Assembly: GCA_910575055.1 (NCBI GenBank)
Contig: CAJTDC010000001.1
Span: 186,001 to 250,000, forward strand
DNA: 64,000 bases
Source of the DNA: Clostridia bacterium
GTDB lineage: Bacteria > Bacillota > Clostridia > Lachnospirales > Anaerotignaceae
Direction of reading: 5' to 3'
Below are positions 1 to 9,372 of the stretch, one piece after another. A program made the position numbers and the translations under genes. How positions within the stretch are numbered: position 1 is the first letter of the stretch; the number at the start of each line of letters is the position of its first letter. The notes beneath the pieces were generated by a model. The model searched no databases. It saw only the letters and a list, made by a program, of their open reading frames with translations, and had not been told where the DNA came from.

Positions 1-727
1 CTTCTCTACCTTCTAATAAAATATCATATTTGTCATAATATTCTTCTACTAATGTATCTGTATCTGATTTTGATACTTCATTTACAGCATCTACAATTTC
101 ATTTACTGGATAAGCATCTACTTCCCAGCCAAATTTAATTTGTGCTTCTACTTTATCTCCTTCTGTTACAGCAACATTTCTCATATTGTCCGCTATTCTC
201 ATTACTCTAATGTGTGAAGACTCCATAACACCTATTGCTGTTCTCATCCAACTTGCTAATTGTTTTTGTACTGTTTCATCAGCCCAATATCCTACAATGA
301 CTTTTCTTTCAATGCCCATACGGCTTACAATATGTCCATATTCTCTACCACCATGTGCAGACTGATTTTCATTCATAAAATCCATATCTATCGCATCATA
401 TGGAATTTCTCTATTAAATTGTGTGTGCAAATGGCATAAAGGTTTTCTATATTCTTGTAAACCTAATATCCAACTTTTTGCAGGAGAAAATGTGTGCATC
501 CACGTAATAATGCCTGCACAATTTTCATCTGCATTTGCTTCATTAAATGTTTTTCTGATAACTTCATTTGTAATTAAAGTAGGTTTCCAAATGACTTCAA
601 ATGGTAAATTTCCACTTTTATTCAGTTCTTCTACAATAATTTTAGAATGTTGTGCTACATGTTCTAAGCACTCATCACCATACAAATCTTGAGAACCAGT
701 ACAAAACCAAAATTGATATTTTTTCAT
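1..727 (-). CDS. araA: L-arabinose isomerase, 3' part cut by window start
   Basis: Interconverts L-arabinose and L-ribulose in the cytoplasm, the first step of arabinose catabolism. Reading the minus strand from the ATG at 727 gives MKKYQFWFCTGSQDLYGD, the typical AraA N-terminus, followed by family blocks such as WMHTFSPAK, HLHTQFNREIPY and MDFMNENQSAHGGREYG. About 242 of roughly 490-500 residues are present; the C-terminal part, including most metal and catalytic residues, lies outside the window. A strong AGGAGG site precedes the ATG. It follows four sugar ABC-transporter genes on the same strand, which suggests the transporter carries arabinose or an arabinose-containing sugar. The identification is firm; the substrate link is inference. 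Confidence 0.93.
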   Translation of the reverse strand, partial: MKKYQFWFCTGSQDLYGDECLEHVAQHSKIIVEELNKSGNLPFEVIWKPTLITNEVIRKTFNEANADENCAGIITWMHTFSPAKSWILGLQEYRKPLCHLHTQFNREIPYDAIDMDFMNENQSAHGGREYGHIVSRMGIERKVIVGYWADETVQKQLASWMRTAIGVMESSHIRVMRIADNMRNVAVTEGDKVEAQIKFGWEVDAYPVNEIVDAVNEVSKSDTDTLVEEYYDKYDILLEGRE

Positions 728-760
728 ATACAATACCTCCTATATATTAATATGAATACA

Positions 761-845
761 TTGAGAGCTTCACTCTCAAATTTTTGCTTTTTTATTATGA
801 AAGAAGTAAATAAGTTTAATATTGACCTAAGCATTCGCTTAGGTC
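761..845 (-). promoter_or_regulatory. two hairpins between transporter permease and araA
   Basis: Two inverted repeats sit in the 126-base gap: TTGAGAG/CTCTCAA (761-779) and GACCTAAGC/GCTTAGGTC (824-845). On the minus strand neither has a long U run after it, so they look more like mRNA-processing or stability hairpins, or a leaky attenuator setting araA level relative to the transporter, than full terminators. Function is inferred. Confidence 0.4.
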
Positions 846-853
846 TAAAAATA

Positions 854-1870
854 TTATTGTTTTTTTGTTTTCATCATAGAGAGTATAGACTGCAATACAA
901 TAAAGAAGCACAACAATGCTGCAATCGTAATACGTGTCCACCAAGAAGAAAGCGTTCCTTGGAATGTAATAAATGCTTCAATAGTTGCTTTTATCAATAC
1001 ACCAAATAATGTACCTATAACATTTCCTACACCACCTGTCAGAAGTGTACCACCTATAACAGAAGATGCGATTGCATCCATTTCAAATCCTTTTGCTTGC
1101 TCTACAAAGCCTCCTAGCGTATTTAAGCAGAACAATATACTTCCTACACCACACAAAAAACCATCTAATATATATGCTTTTAATTTTACTTTTCTAACAT
1201 TTAATCCTAACATCAATGCAGACTGTTCATTACCACCTACAGCATAAATACTTCTACCAAATTTTGTATATTTCAACATAACAAATGCTGCTATTAAAAG
1301 CAATATCGCTATTACTACTGTTGGATAAATATATGGCTGTATCAAAACACCTTTTTTGTTATAATATCCTCCAAATGGTAAATAAATTCTTAATTTTGCC
1401 CACGCCATAAATGTTTCATTTGTAATACTAATCATATCTTTTGATATGATTGCTGTCATACCTCTGGCAAAAAACATACCTGCAAGCGTTACAATAAATG
1501 GCTGTATATCCATATAGGCAACTAAAAATCCCTGCACAAATCCAAACACAATACCTGTTACCAAAACAATCAATACTGCGGGAATTGCACCAATGTTACC
1601 TTTTTCCATCATATAAGCAAGCATCATACAACCCATAGCTACAAAAGAACCAACACTAATATCAATACCACCTGTAATCATAACTACTGTCATACCAATG
1701 CCTATTACTATTAAACCTGCATTTGATATAAATAAATTCAAAAAGTTTTGCATTTTTGAAAAACCTTGTGCATTAAACAATACACAGCCAATACCATACA
1801 TCACAAAAAATAATATTATTGTAATCATCAAAAGGAAAGTCGTCTGATTTAACTGTTTTTTATTTTTCAT
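854..1870 (-). CDS. yjfF: sugar ABC transporter permease, YjfF-like
   Basis: Integral membrane permease of the BPD_transp_2 (ribose/galactose-type) family, 338 residues with about 8-10 hydrophobic segments. The family core is visible: SNAGLIVIGIGMTVVMITGGIDISVG near residues 50-75 and ASSVIGGTLLTGGVGNVIGT near 265-285. AGGAGG precedes the ATG at 1870, and the stop of the preceding permease is two bases away. It is the second permease of the pair, matching the order of the galactofuranose system ytfQ-ytfR-ytfT-yjfF, but with araA next to it arabinose is a more likely cargo. The family is secure; the substrate is inferred. Confidence 0.85.
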   Translation of the reverse strand: MKNKKQLNQTTFLLMITIILFFVMYGIGCVLFNAQGFSKMQNFLNLFISNAGLIVIGIGMTVVMITGGIDISVGSFVAMGCMMLAYMMEKGNIGAIPAVLIVLVTGIVFGFVQGFLVAYMDIQPFIVTLAGMFFARGMTAIISKDMISITNETFMAWAKLRIYLPFGGYYNKKGVLIQPYIYPTVVIAILLLIAAFVMLKYTKFGRSIYAVGGNEQSALMLGLNVRKVKLKAYILDGFLCGVGSILFCLNTLGGFVEQAKGFEMDAIASSVIGGTLLTGGVGNVIGTLFGVLIKATIEAFITFQGTLSSWWTRITIAALLCFFIVLQSILSMMKTKKQ

Positions 1871-1871
1871 A

Positions 1872-2930
1872 TTAAGCCGCCTCCTTTTGTGTAATGTTCA
1901 TATTTTTCTTTTTTGCTAAATTTTTTCTCCATCTTGCAAATCCTGGTGATTGTAATGCTACAATAATAACAACAACAATTGCTTTATATACTGGTACTTG
2001 GTCAGAAGAAACGTGCATAGCATAAAGTGTTGTAGTAAGTGCTTGTATTGTATAAGCACCTATTACAGAGCCTGCTATTGAAAATTTACCCCCTGCTAAT
2101 GAATTTCCTCCTATTGCTACTGCTAATATGGCATCAAGTTCCATATTTAAGCCGATATTATTGGCATCTGCAGAATAAATACGGCTGGAAGCAATCAAAC
2201 CAGAAAGTCCAGAACAAAAACCACAGTATGCGTAAGTTAAAAATATAATAAATATAGATTTAATACCAATAAAACTAGATGCTTTTTTGTTAATACCCAC
2301 AGACTGTATATACATACCTAATGCTGTTTTACTTAGCAGCAATGCCGTAAATGCTACCATAATGACGGCAACAATAAAAGGTGTTGGTATTGGTATTCCG
2401 GGAAAAGAAGCTCCTAACAATCTATAACTATCTACACGAACATATGTAATTTGTCCATCTGTAATCAGTTGTGCAATACCACGTCCTGCAGTAAACATTA
2501 TCAATGTTGCAACCATAGGTTGTATGTTTAGTTTTGCTACTAAAAAACCATTAAAACAACCAATTAAAACACCTACAACAATCGCTGCCAAAAATCCTAA
2601 TATTAATGGGCTTGCATATTCTGTTACTGCTCTTTCACCACCACTTAATATATTACAGCAAACTGCAGCACTTACTGCCATAATTGCACCAACTGAAATA
2701 TCTGTTCCTGCAGAAGCAGATACTACTAATGTCATACCTATTGCTAATATTACAAGTTCAGAAGCTCTGTTTATAATGTCTATAATATAACCATAAAGTA
2801 CACCATCTCTAATGGATATTGCAAAAAAGTTTGGTGTGGTCACAACGTTTACTAAAAGTACTAATATAAGACAGAATATAGGTAAAAATAATCTTTGTGA
2901 TGTTATTTTTTTCATTTTTTCACTATTCAT
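1872..2930 (-). CDS. ytfT: sugar ABC transporter permease, YtfT-like
   Basis: First permease of the sugar importer, 352 residues, BPD_transp_2 family. Family landmarks include ELVILAIGMTLVVSASAGTDISVG near residues 60-85 and LDAILAVAIGGNSLAGGKFS near 265-285. I chose the ATG at 2930: it lies two bases after the ATPase stop and has a GGGGGG ribosome site nine bases upstream. A TTG six bases earlier would overlap that stop and leave too little spacing. The C-terminus is basic (KNLAKKKN), as expected for the cytoplasmic side. It presumably pairs with the next permease to form the channel. Confidence 0.85.
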   Translation of the reverse strand: MNSEKMKKITSQRLFLPIFCLILVLLVNVVTTPNFFAISIRDGVLYGYIIDIINRASELVILAIGMTLVVSASAGTDISVGAIMAVSAAVCCNILSGGERAVTEYASPLILGFLAAIVVGVLIGCFNGFLVAKLNIQPMVATLIMFTAGRGIAQLITDGQITYVRVDSYRLLGASFPGIPIPTPFIVAVIMVAFTALLLSKTALGMYIQSVGINKKASSFIGIKSIFIIFLTYAYCGFCSGLSGLIASSRIYSADANNIGLNMELDAILAVAIGGNSLAGGKFSIAGSVIGAYTIQALTTTLYAMHVSSDQVPVYKAIVVVIIVALQSPGFARWRKNLAKKKNMNITQKEAA

Positions 2931-2932
2931 AC

Positions 2933-4450
2933 TCAATGCCCCCCTGCTATGGTAGACATAATTGTTGATTGGTTCATATCCTCACCATCTAATTCTCCTA
3001 CCTTTGCACCATCTCTCATAACAACCATACGGTCACAAGTTCTGAGCATTTCTTCAATTTCAGAGGATATAAATACAACTGCCATACCTTCTTCTGCTAA
3101 CTGTAACACTAATTTTTGTATTTCTGTTTTTGTACCAATGTCAATACCTCTTGTAGGTTCATCTAATATCAAAAAGTCAGGATTTGTCAAAAGCCATCTC
3201 CCTATAATTACTTTTTGCTGATTACCTCCTGAAAGAGATTTAATTGTAGTTTCTCTATTTGCCGTTTTGACTTGAAGCATTTTAATATATTTATCTGTAT
3301 ATTCTTCTTGTTGTTTTCTGCTTAATAAGTGGAATATACCTCTTTTTGCCTGTAATGCTAATATCAAGTTTTCTCTTACAGAAAGGTCTGCGATAATTCC
3401 TTCATTTTTACGGTCTTCTGGCAAATATGCCATACCTGCATTCATAGAAGTAAGTGGGTGTTTTGCTACGACTTTTTGTCCTTTTACCAAAAGTTCTCCT
3501 GTATCTGCCTTTTCTGCACCATACAAAAGACGAACTGTTTCAGAACGTCCAGAACCTAAAAGACCTGTAAAACCTACAACTTCTCCTTTATGTATTACTA
3601 AATCAAATGGTTTAATATATCCGTTCTTTCCAAGTCCTACTGCTTTAATTGTAATATCTTCTGGATTTTCGCTGAACTGTTTCTGATTATCTCCTTTAAT
3701 AGATGCCAAATCGTCAAAGTCTTTTCCCATCATTTTCGCTACTAGCTGTACACGTGGCAATTCTGCTGTTGTAAATTCTCCTACTAATTGTCCGTTCCTT
3801 AATACTGTAATTTTATCACAAACAGCATATACTTGTTCTAAAAAGTGTGTTACAAATATAATGCCTACTCCTTCATTTTTCAATTTTGTCATTAGCTGAA
3901 ATAGTTTTTCTACTTCACTATCGTCTAATGATGATGTTGGTTCGTCCAATATTAAAACTTTTGCAGACATATCTACTGCTCTTGCTATAGCAATCATTTG
4001 TTGTATAGCAATAGAGTAATTATCTATTGTTTTTGTAACATCTGCATTAATATCCAAGCTACTCAGCAAATCACTTGCTCTTTTATTCATTGTTTTCCAG
4101 TCTATCAAACCACCTTTTTTAGGTTCTCTACCTATAAAAAGATTTTCTGCTACAGAAAGATTAGGGCAGAGATTAACTTCTTGATATACTGTACTGATAC
4201 CATTGTTTTGTGCTTCTTGTGGGCTATGGTTGATAATTGGTTTATCACTTCCATCAATCATAATTTGACCCGTTTCGAATTCTTCTACTCCTGTCAAGAC
4301 TTTTATCAGTGTAGATTTTCCTGCACCATTTTCACCCATTAAAGCATGAATTTCTCCTTTTTTAAGTGTAAAATCTACATTTTGAAGCGCTTTTACACCA
4401 GGAAATGTTTTATAAATGCCTCTCATTTCTAAAACAGAATTGTTTTCCAT
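2933..4450 (-). CDS. ytfR: sugar ABC transporter ATPase, YtfR/RbsA-type (two ABC domains)
   Basis: Cytoplasmic ATPase powering sugar import, 505 residues, with two tandem ABC domains as in RbsA, MglA and YtfR. Domain 1 has Walker A GENGAGKST near residue 37 and Walker B ILDEPTSSLD; its signature is degenerate (YSIAIQQM), which is common in this family. Domain 2 has GLLGSGRSE in the Walker A place (degenerate, as usual) and an intact LSGGNQQKV signature with LDEPTRGIDIG. The start is the ATG at 4450, behind a GGGGGG site; an upstream in-frame extension lacks a site. It is cotranscribed with both permeases. Confidence 0.9.
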   Translation of the reverse strand: MENNSVLEMRGIYKTFPGVKALQNVDFTLKKGEIHALMGENGAGKSTLIKVLTGVEEFETGQIMIDGSDKPIINHSPQEAQNNGISTVYQEVNLCPNLSVAENLFIGREPKKGGLIDWKTMNKRASDLLSSLDINADVTKTIDNYSIAIQQMIAIARAVDMSAKVLILDEPTSSLDDSEVEKLFQLMTKLKNEGVGIIFVTHFLEQVYAVCDKITVLRNGQLVGEFTTAELPRVQLVAKMMGKDFDDLASIKGDNQKQFSENPEDITIKAVGLGKNGYIKPFDLVIHKGEVVGFTGLLGSGRSETVRLLYGAEKADTGELLVKGQKVVAKHPLTSMNAGMAYLPEDRKNEGIIADLSVRENLILALQAKRGIFHLLSRKQQEEYTDKYIKMLQVKTANRETTIKSLSGGNQQKVIIGRWLLTNPDFLILDEPTRGIDIGTKTEIQKLVLQLAEEGMAVVFISSEIEEMLRTCDRMVVMRDGAKVGELDGEDMNQSTIMSTIAGGH

Positions 4451-4591
4451 AAAAGTAACCCCCCTTTTTTTACCATTTTTACCATTTTTCTGTTGATTTT
4501 TTTGTAAACAAAAAGAAAGTGCAGAGTTGGAGCCAAACTCCGACCCCACACTTTCTGATTTTTGAAATCAATACTAGACTACTAATATAAA

Positions 4592-5632
4592 TTAGTATGC
4601 TCTATCAGGTAATATTGTTTCTAAATCCATGCTTGTGTCAAAATATGCTTCGTCTACATATTGTATTTTGTCAACACTTTCTCCAGCTTCCAATTTTTGA
4701 ATAATCTCAGCTACACGAGGGCCATGAAGTGGATTACATTCAAATGTTGCATTTAAATCACCAGCTATCATAGATTCAAAAGCTGCTTTTACAGAGTCAA
4801 AACCAACTACAATAATATCACCATTAGGGCCGCAAGTTTTACCTGCTGCTTTGATAGCATCAATAGCACCAAATGCTTCGTTATCGTTTTCACAGATAAC
4901 TACATCAATGTCATCATAACTCTTTAAGAATGACTCCATAACTTCTTGTCCTTTTGATTGTGTAAATTCACCAGATTGCATATCAAGCATTTTCCAGTTG
5001 TCATGCTGTGCTAAAATATTGCCAAATCCTTCTGTACGTCCAACCTGTGCAGATGCACCGATAGTACCTTGTATTGTTACCATATTGATTTCTTCACTAC
5101 CGCGTCCTTGTGCTTCTAAGTAATCAGCTAACCATTCTCCACAAGTTTCGCCCTCTTTTACAAAGTTTCCACCAACCCATGCAACATACAATTCATCATC
5201 AGATACTTGCATCATACGGTCAGAAAGTATTACAGGAATGCCTGCTTCTTTTGCTTCTTCTAAAACAGTTTCCCAACCTGTTTCTACAACTGGTGCAACT
5301 ACTATGTAATCAACATCTTGTTGTATAAAAGAACGGATTGCTTTAATTTGATTTTCTTGTTTTTGTTGTGCATCATCAAATATCAGTTTGTATCCGTTTT
5401 CTTCTGTGAAAGTAGATTTGAATGATTCTGTGTTAGCTGTTCTCCAGTCAGACTCTGCACCAACTTGTGCATAACCTACTGTAATCAAATCTCCTGCATC
5501 ACTAGAAACTTCTTCTCCGCCTTCTCCATCTGTTGGAGCTGGTGCTGGTGCTTCACCACCGCCTGAACCACAGGCTGCCATAGAAACTGTCATAGCAAGC
5601 ATAGCAATAATAGATAACACTTTTTTCTTCAT
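4592..5632 (-). CDS. ytfQ: sugar-binding lipoprotein of the ABC transporter, YtfQ-like
   Basis: Extracellular substrate-binding protein, periplasmic-binding type 4 (ribose/galactofuranose-binding) fold, 346 residues. A lipoprotein signal is clear: MKKKVLSIIA, a hydrophobic stretch, then the lipobox MAAC with Cys21. A short Gly/Pro/Glu-rich linker follows, and the binding domain begins at ITVGYAQVGAESDWRTANTE, a motif close to YtfQ. Other blocks are VDYIVVAPVVETGWE and DVVICENDNEAFGAIDAIKAAG. It is the first gene of the transporter operon, with a gap of about 140 bases before the ATPase gene. Close similarity to YtfQ suggests a furanose or arabinose ligand; that part is inferred. Confidence 0.88.
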   Translation of the reverse strand: MKKKVLSIIAMLAMTVSMAACGSGGGEAPAPAPTDGEGGEEVSSDAGDLITVGYAQVGAESDWRTANTESFKSTFTEENGYKLIFDDAQQKQENQIKAIRSFIQQDVDYIVVAPVVETGWETVLEEAKEAGIPVILSDRMMQVSDDELYVAWVGGNFVKEGETCGEWLADYLEAQGRGSEEINMVTIQGTIGASAQVGRTEGFGNILAQHDNWKMLDMQSGEFTQSKGQEVMESFLKSYDDIDVVICENDNEAFGAIDAIKAAGKTCGPNGDIIVVGFDSVKAAFESMIAGDLNATFECNPLHGPRVAEIIQKLEAGESVDKIQYVDEAYFDTSMDLETILPDRAY

Positions 5633-5939
5633 AATTTTATTTCCCCCTTAAAATAAATTTTTTTACTTCCGTCTTTATTTATGTACTTATTATAATATAC
5701 GAAAAGGAATTTTGAAACAGACCATCTTTCAAAAAAAGTTAATTATTTTATAAATATTTCATACAATTACACCCATTTTTATCAAAAAGGTTTGATATTT
5801 TTAAAAAAACGTTAAATATTTTTAGATTACTCTCATTTGCATTTTCAAAAATTTTTAAAAATTTTATTGTTATTTAATACAAATACACTATTATTTTTTA
5901 TTGTATTGTTTCATATGTATACAATTTCTACAATATACT
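5633..5939. other. AT-rich intergenic region with the transporter promoter
   Basis: No gene is visible in these 307 bases. On the minus strand a TATAAT lies at about 5689-5694, upstream of a GGGGGAAAT ribosome site for the binding-protein gene, so the operon promoter probably lies here; I could not pick a convincing -35 box. The rest is homopolymeric A/T. No terminator hairpin with a U run is obvious downstream of the sensor kinase. Confidence 0.4.
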
Positions 5940-7436
5940 CTATTTTTTGATATTTCCTAATATAATTTTTACACAAGTTCCTTTATTTTTTTGAGAATAA
6001 ACAGTAATACTAGAATTTCCTCCATAATACATTGATATTCTTTTTGCTACATTATTCATACCAAAGCCACCTCTTTGTTTTACTTCTATAGTGCTATTAT
6101 TTCCCTCCAATTTTTTACGCAGATTTTCAAGTGTTTGTTCTTCCATACCAATACCATTATCTTTTACTTCAAATACAATATTGTCTTGTTGTATATATCC
6201 TTTTACTGTAATCGTTCCTCCTCCTCTTTTGTTTTTAATGCCATGATAAAGTGCATTTTCTACTACAGGCTGCAATATCATTTTTAGTACAGTTTTTTGT
6301 TTCATTTCTTCTGCTATTTGTATTTCATAGTCAAGCACATCTTCATATCTTATTTTTTGTATTTTTAAATAGCTTCTGATATGACTTTCTTCTTCTTCTA
6401 TTGTGATAAAGTCATTGCCATTTGATAATATCGTTCTAAAAAAATCGCTTAAATCTGTTGTCATTTCTACTACTTGCTTATTGTTTCCTCCTTCTGCCAT
6501 CCATACTATGGAGTCTAATGTATTATACAAAAAGTGAGGATTAATCTGTTCCTGATGTAATTTCAATTCTGCAAGTCTAAGATTTTTTTGTTCTTGTTTT
6601 GTTTTTTCCATAAGCACTGCAATTTCATCACTCATTTTATTAAATGTCCTTGACAATATATTGATTTCTTCCAAATTTCCTAATTCTGCTCTTGCTTCTA
6701 ATTCTCCTTGTCCTAATTTTTCTGCTGTTTTTTTCATATCATCAATAGGTTTCGTAACAGATTTTGTGATAATGACAGACAATATAATACCTATAATAAT
6801 TAGACAAACAAGTAATGTTACAAATACTTTTATAGCTTGCTTTGTTTGCTGTTCTAATTCATTTTGTAGTTCTTCCATATTTAATATTTCATAATGAATA
6901 TACTCATTTACATAGTCTTGTATCATAGAACAAAGTCCTTGTATATCATTTTCCCATATGGCCTTATTTTCATCATAAGTACCTGTTTTTCTTGAATTTT
7001 CAATCATTTTCTCTACAGCTGTTTCTAAAGAATTTAAACAAGATAATATGCCATTTATTTTTATATCGCTATAGCTGTCAGGCTCTCTTTTTATAACATA
7101 TCTAAAATCCATTTTTGCCTTTTGTATTAAATTTAAAGGATTTTTTAATGTTGTAGCATATTCTGTTTCCCCTTCTTTCATATCCCCCATTTGAAACTCA
7201 TCTGCATCAATAAGACCTATCATTACTCTATACATAGAATATTCCATTTGTTCCTTAAATACAGTATTGTAATCATTTGCCACTTTTAAATTTGCCATAA
7301 TTTTATTGTAAGAATAAGAATAATTTCTTATCATACCAAGTATTCCTGCTACTGTAGCCGTTAAAGGCAATATAATTACTAGCATTAATAATATCAATCT
7401 TACTTTTAATGTAAATACTTTTTTCATTTTTGCCAT
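5940..7436 (-). CDS. sensor histidine kinase, YesM family
   Basis: Membrane sensor kinase of a two-component system, 498 residues. TM1 spans about residues 12-34 and TM2 about 201-223, leaving a helical extracellular sensor of about 165 residues. A HAMP linker (KPIDDMKKTAEKLGQGELEAR) follows. The His_kinase domain has QINPHFLYNTLDSI, with His301 as the probable phosphorylation site. The HATPase part has VENALYHGIKNK, DNGIGM and GGFGMNN. It follows the response regulator with a three-base gap and lies directly upstream of the sugar transporter, the usual arrangement for YesM/YesN systems that switch on sugar uptake. The ligand is unknown. Confidence 0.9.
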   Translation of the reverse strand: MAKMKKVFTLKVRLILLMLVIILPLTATVAGILGMIRNYSYSYNKIMANLKVANDYNTVFKEQMEYSMYRVMIGLIDADEFQMGDMKEGETEYATTLKNPLNLIQKAKMDFRYVIKREPDSYSDIKINGILSCLNSLETAVEKMIENSRKTGTYDENKAIWENDIQGLCSMIQDYVNEYIHYEILNMEELQNELEQQTKQAIKVFVTLLVCLIIIGIILSVIITKSVTKPIDDMKKTAEKLGQGELEARAELGNLEEINILSRTFNKMSDEIAVLMEKTKQEQKNLRLAELKLHQEQINPHFLYNTLDSIVWMAEGGNNKQVVEMTTDLSDFFRTILSNGNDFITIEEEESHIRSYLKIQKIRYEDVLDYEIQIAEEMKQKTVLKMILQPVVENALYHGIKNKRGGGTITVKGYIQQDNIVFEVKDNGIGMEEQTLENLRKKLEGNNSTIEVKQRGGFGMNNVAKRISMYYGGNSSITVYSQKNKGTCVKIILGNIKK

Positions 7437-7439
7437 ATT

Positions 7440-8561
7440 TTATTTCCCCTGTTGATTTGTACTGTCATTTTTAAATTCTTTAGGAGATTGACCCATAACT
7501 CTTTTAAATGTTGCACTGAAATAATGTGGGTCATGATAGCCTACCTGCTCTCCTATTTCTGCCGTTCTTAGTGTGGTACATTTAAGCAGTTCACACGCCT
7601 TTTCTATACGTGTTTTTGTAAGATATTCTACAAAAGACTGTCCTGTTTTTTGTTTAAATATAGAACTAAAATAACTAGCACTAATCCCTATATGAAAAGC
7701 AATTTTATTCAATGAAAAATCATTTTCTTGAAAATGCTGTGAAATATATTTTTTAGCATCTTCTATTAAATCACTATATCTATCATTGGAAACATTATCT
7801 CTCATCTGCAATGCAAATGCAAAGAGTTCTTTTAAATAATTTTTAGTGCTTTCTACAGTGTCTATACTTTTGGGCAACAATTTAATATTTCTTTTTTCTT
7901 CTGGAACATCTTCTAATTTTATTTTAATTTCTTTCAAAAATTCTTGTACACAATAAAATATATCCATTGTCATATATTGTCTAAGTAAAAGAGATTTATA
8001 ATTATGTTCTCCTACTGCTGCAAAATATTCCTCTATAAAAGAATGACATTCTTCCAAAGAACCTAATTTCAAAAAGTCCTCTATCAGTTTTCTATCTACA
8101 CCACTGTAGTCTGTTTTATCTAAAAATTCAGTATACTTTTCATAACTTACAAAATATCTTTCTAATAATTTACTTTTTTCTCTTTCTTCTGTTATTATAT
8201 CTGCTACTTTTTTTAATGCTTCAATTAAATTTGTTGAAGTAATCGGCTTTAATAAATAGTCACTTATACCAATTTTAATAGCTTCTTTAGCATAATCAAA
8301 TTCATTATATCCACTTAATATAATAATTTTGGTATCAGGCAACGCTTTTTTAACTAACCTACTCAGCTCTAAACCGTCCATAAAAGGCATTCTGACATCT
8401 GTAATGAGTATATCTGGTTCTGTTTTTAATATCATAGGATAGGCATATTCTCCATCACCTGCTTCTCCTACAAATGAAAAACCATTTTCTTCCCAGTTAA
8501 TATTATCTCTAATGCCATGTCTAATAATTACTTCATCTTCTACTAAAAATACTTTTATCAT
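7440..8561 (-). CDS. response regulator with AraC-type DNA-binding domain, YesN-like
   Basis: Transcription regulator, 373 residues. The receiver domain (about 1-120) has VEDE at the acidic pocket, phosphoacceptor Asp55 in ITDVRMPFMDG, and the Lys in DYLLKP. A helical linker follows, then a C-terminal AraC/XylS domain (about 265-365) with two helix-turn-helix units: FSLNKIAFHIGISASYFSSIFKQKTG and TAEIGEQVGYHDPHYFSATFKR. Translation starts at the ATG at 8561. It is cotranscribed with the YesM-type kinase and probably activates the adjacent transporter-araA operon; that target is inferred from position. Confidence 0.92.
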   Translation of the reverse strand: MIKVFLVEDEVIIRHGIRDNINWEENGFSFVGEAGDGEYAYPMILKTEPDILITDVRMPFMDGLELSRLVKKALPDTKIIILSGYNEFDYAKEAIKIGISDYLLKPITSTNLIEALKKVADIITEEREKSKLLERYFVSYEKYTEFLDKTDYSGVDRKLIEDFLKLGSLEECHSFIEEYFAAVGEHNYKSLLLRQYMTMDIFYCVQEFLKEIKIKLEDVPEEKRNIKLLPKSIDTVESTKNYLKELFAFALQMRDNVSNDRYSDLIEDAKKYISQHFQENDFSLNKIAFHIGISASYFSSIFKQKTGQSFVEYLTKTRIEKACELLKCTTLRTAEIGEQVGYHDPHYFSATFKRVMGQSPKEFKNDSTNQQGK

Positions 8562-8645
8562 TGTTTTTCCCTCTTTAACTCTTTTTCACAGCAACAATAC
8601 TCTTTTTTATCATACCATATCTATTTTTTGAATACTACACAAAAA

Positions 8646-8679
8646 TAAGACTTTGAAATTTGTTATATTCAAAGTCTTA
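8646..8679 (-). terminator. intrinsic terminator after the SGNH esterase gene
   Basis: Stem TAAGACTTTGAA / TTCAAAGTCTTA (12 bp) with a 10-base loop, followed on the minus strand by ATTTTTG. It closes the unit that ends with the SGNH gene and separates it from the two-component system. Confidence 0.75.
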
Positions 8680-8742
8680 TTTTATCAATAAAGTGAAAAT
8701 ATAATTAATTTTATTATTTTCTATTATACTGCTTATAAAATA

Positions 8743-9357
8743 TTAATTCTTTTTTTCATTGCAAAATACTTTTATAAATTGCTCTGCAATTAATTTATGT
8801 CCTTTTTGTGTAGGATGCACACCATCTTGACAATATGTACTATACTCTCTATTAATGCCTGCTTCATTCATTACCCCATCTAATGAAACAAACAAGCACT
8901 GATATTTTTTAGCAATAGTTCTAATAATTTGTATTCTTTTATCTAAATCTATTCTCCATTTTAAATACTGTTGTTGTTGAGGCAGTACAAAAGGCTCTAA
9001 AAGTATTATTTTTTGGACACCACTGTTTTTTATTTCTGTTACCATATCAATATAAATTTTTTGAAAACGTGCCATTTCTTTTTCTATGTCATAATATTGT
9101 TGTTCTACAAAATGCCACGCATCATTAATACCAATTAATATACTGACAATATCTGGTTTTAAATCAATACAATCTCTTTGTAGTCTATCATATAAATCGG
9201 CTATTTTATTTCCTGCAATACCTTTGTTTATTATTGTACTGTTGTTACACAATACTTGTTTTATTTCGTTGACATAACCTGTACCTAAACTTTTTATATT
9301 ATCTCGTTGTCTACCACAGTCTGTAATACTATCTCCTAAAAACACAATACTTTTCAT
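8743..9357 (-). CDS. SGNH/GDSL-family esterase
   Basis: Predicted cytoplasmic hydrolase of the SGNH family, 204 residues, without a signal peptide. All four blocks are visible: FLGDSIT (Ser10), Gly in NKGIAGNK, Asn in IGINDAWH, and DGVHPTQKGH supplying the catalytic Asp and His near residues 183-186. Such proteins often deacetylate sugars or xylo-oligosaccharides. It starts at the ATG at 9357, 15 bases after the PMI-ROK fusion stop, so it is probably the last gene of the beta-glucoside/mannose unit. A role in removing acetyl groups from imported sugars fits but is inferred. Confidence 0.82.
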   Translation of the reverse strand: MKSIVFLGDSITDCGRQRDNIKSLGTGYVNEIKQVLCNNSTIINKGIAGNKIADLYDRLQRDCIDLKPDIVSILIGINDAWHFVEQQYYDIEKEMARFQKIYIDMVTEIKNSGVQKIILLEPFVLPQQQQYLKWRIDLDKRIQIIRTIAKKYQCLFVSLDGVMNEAGINREYSTYCQDGVHPTQKGHKLIAEQFIKVFCNEKKN

Positions 9358-9372
9358 ATCATACCTCTTTTG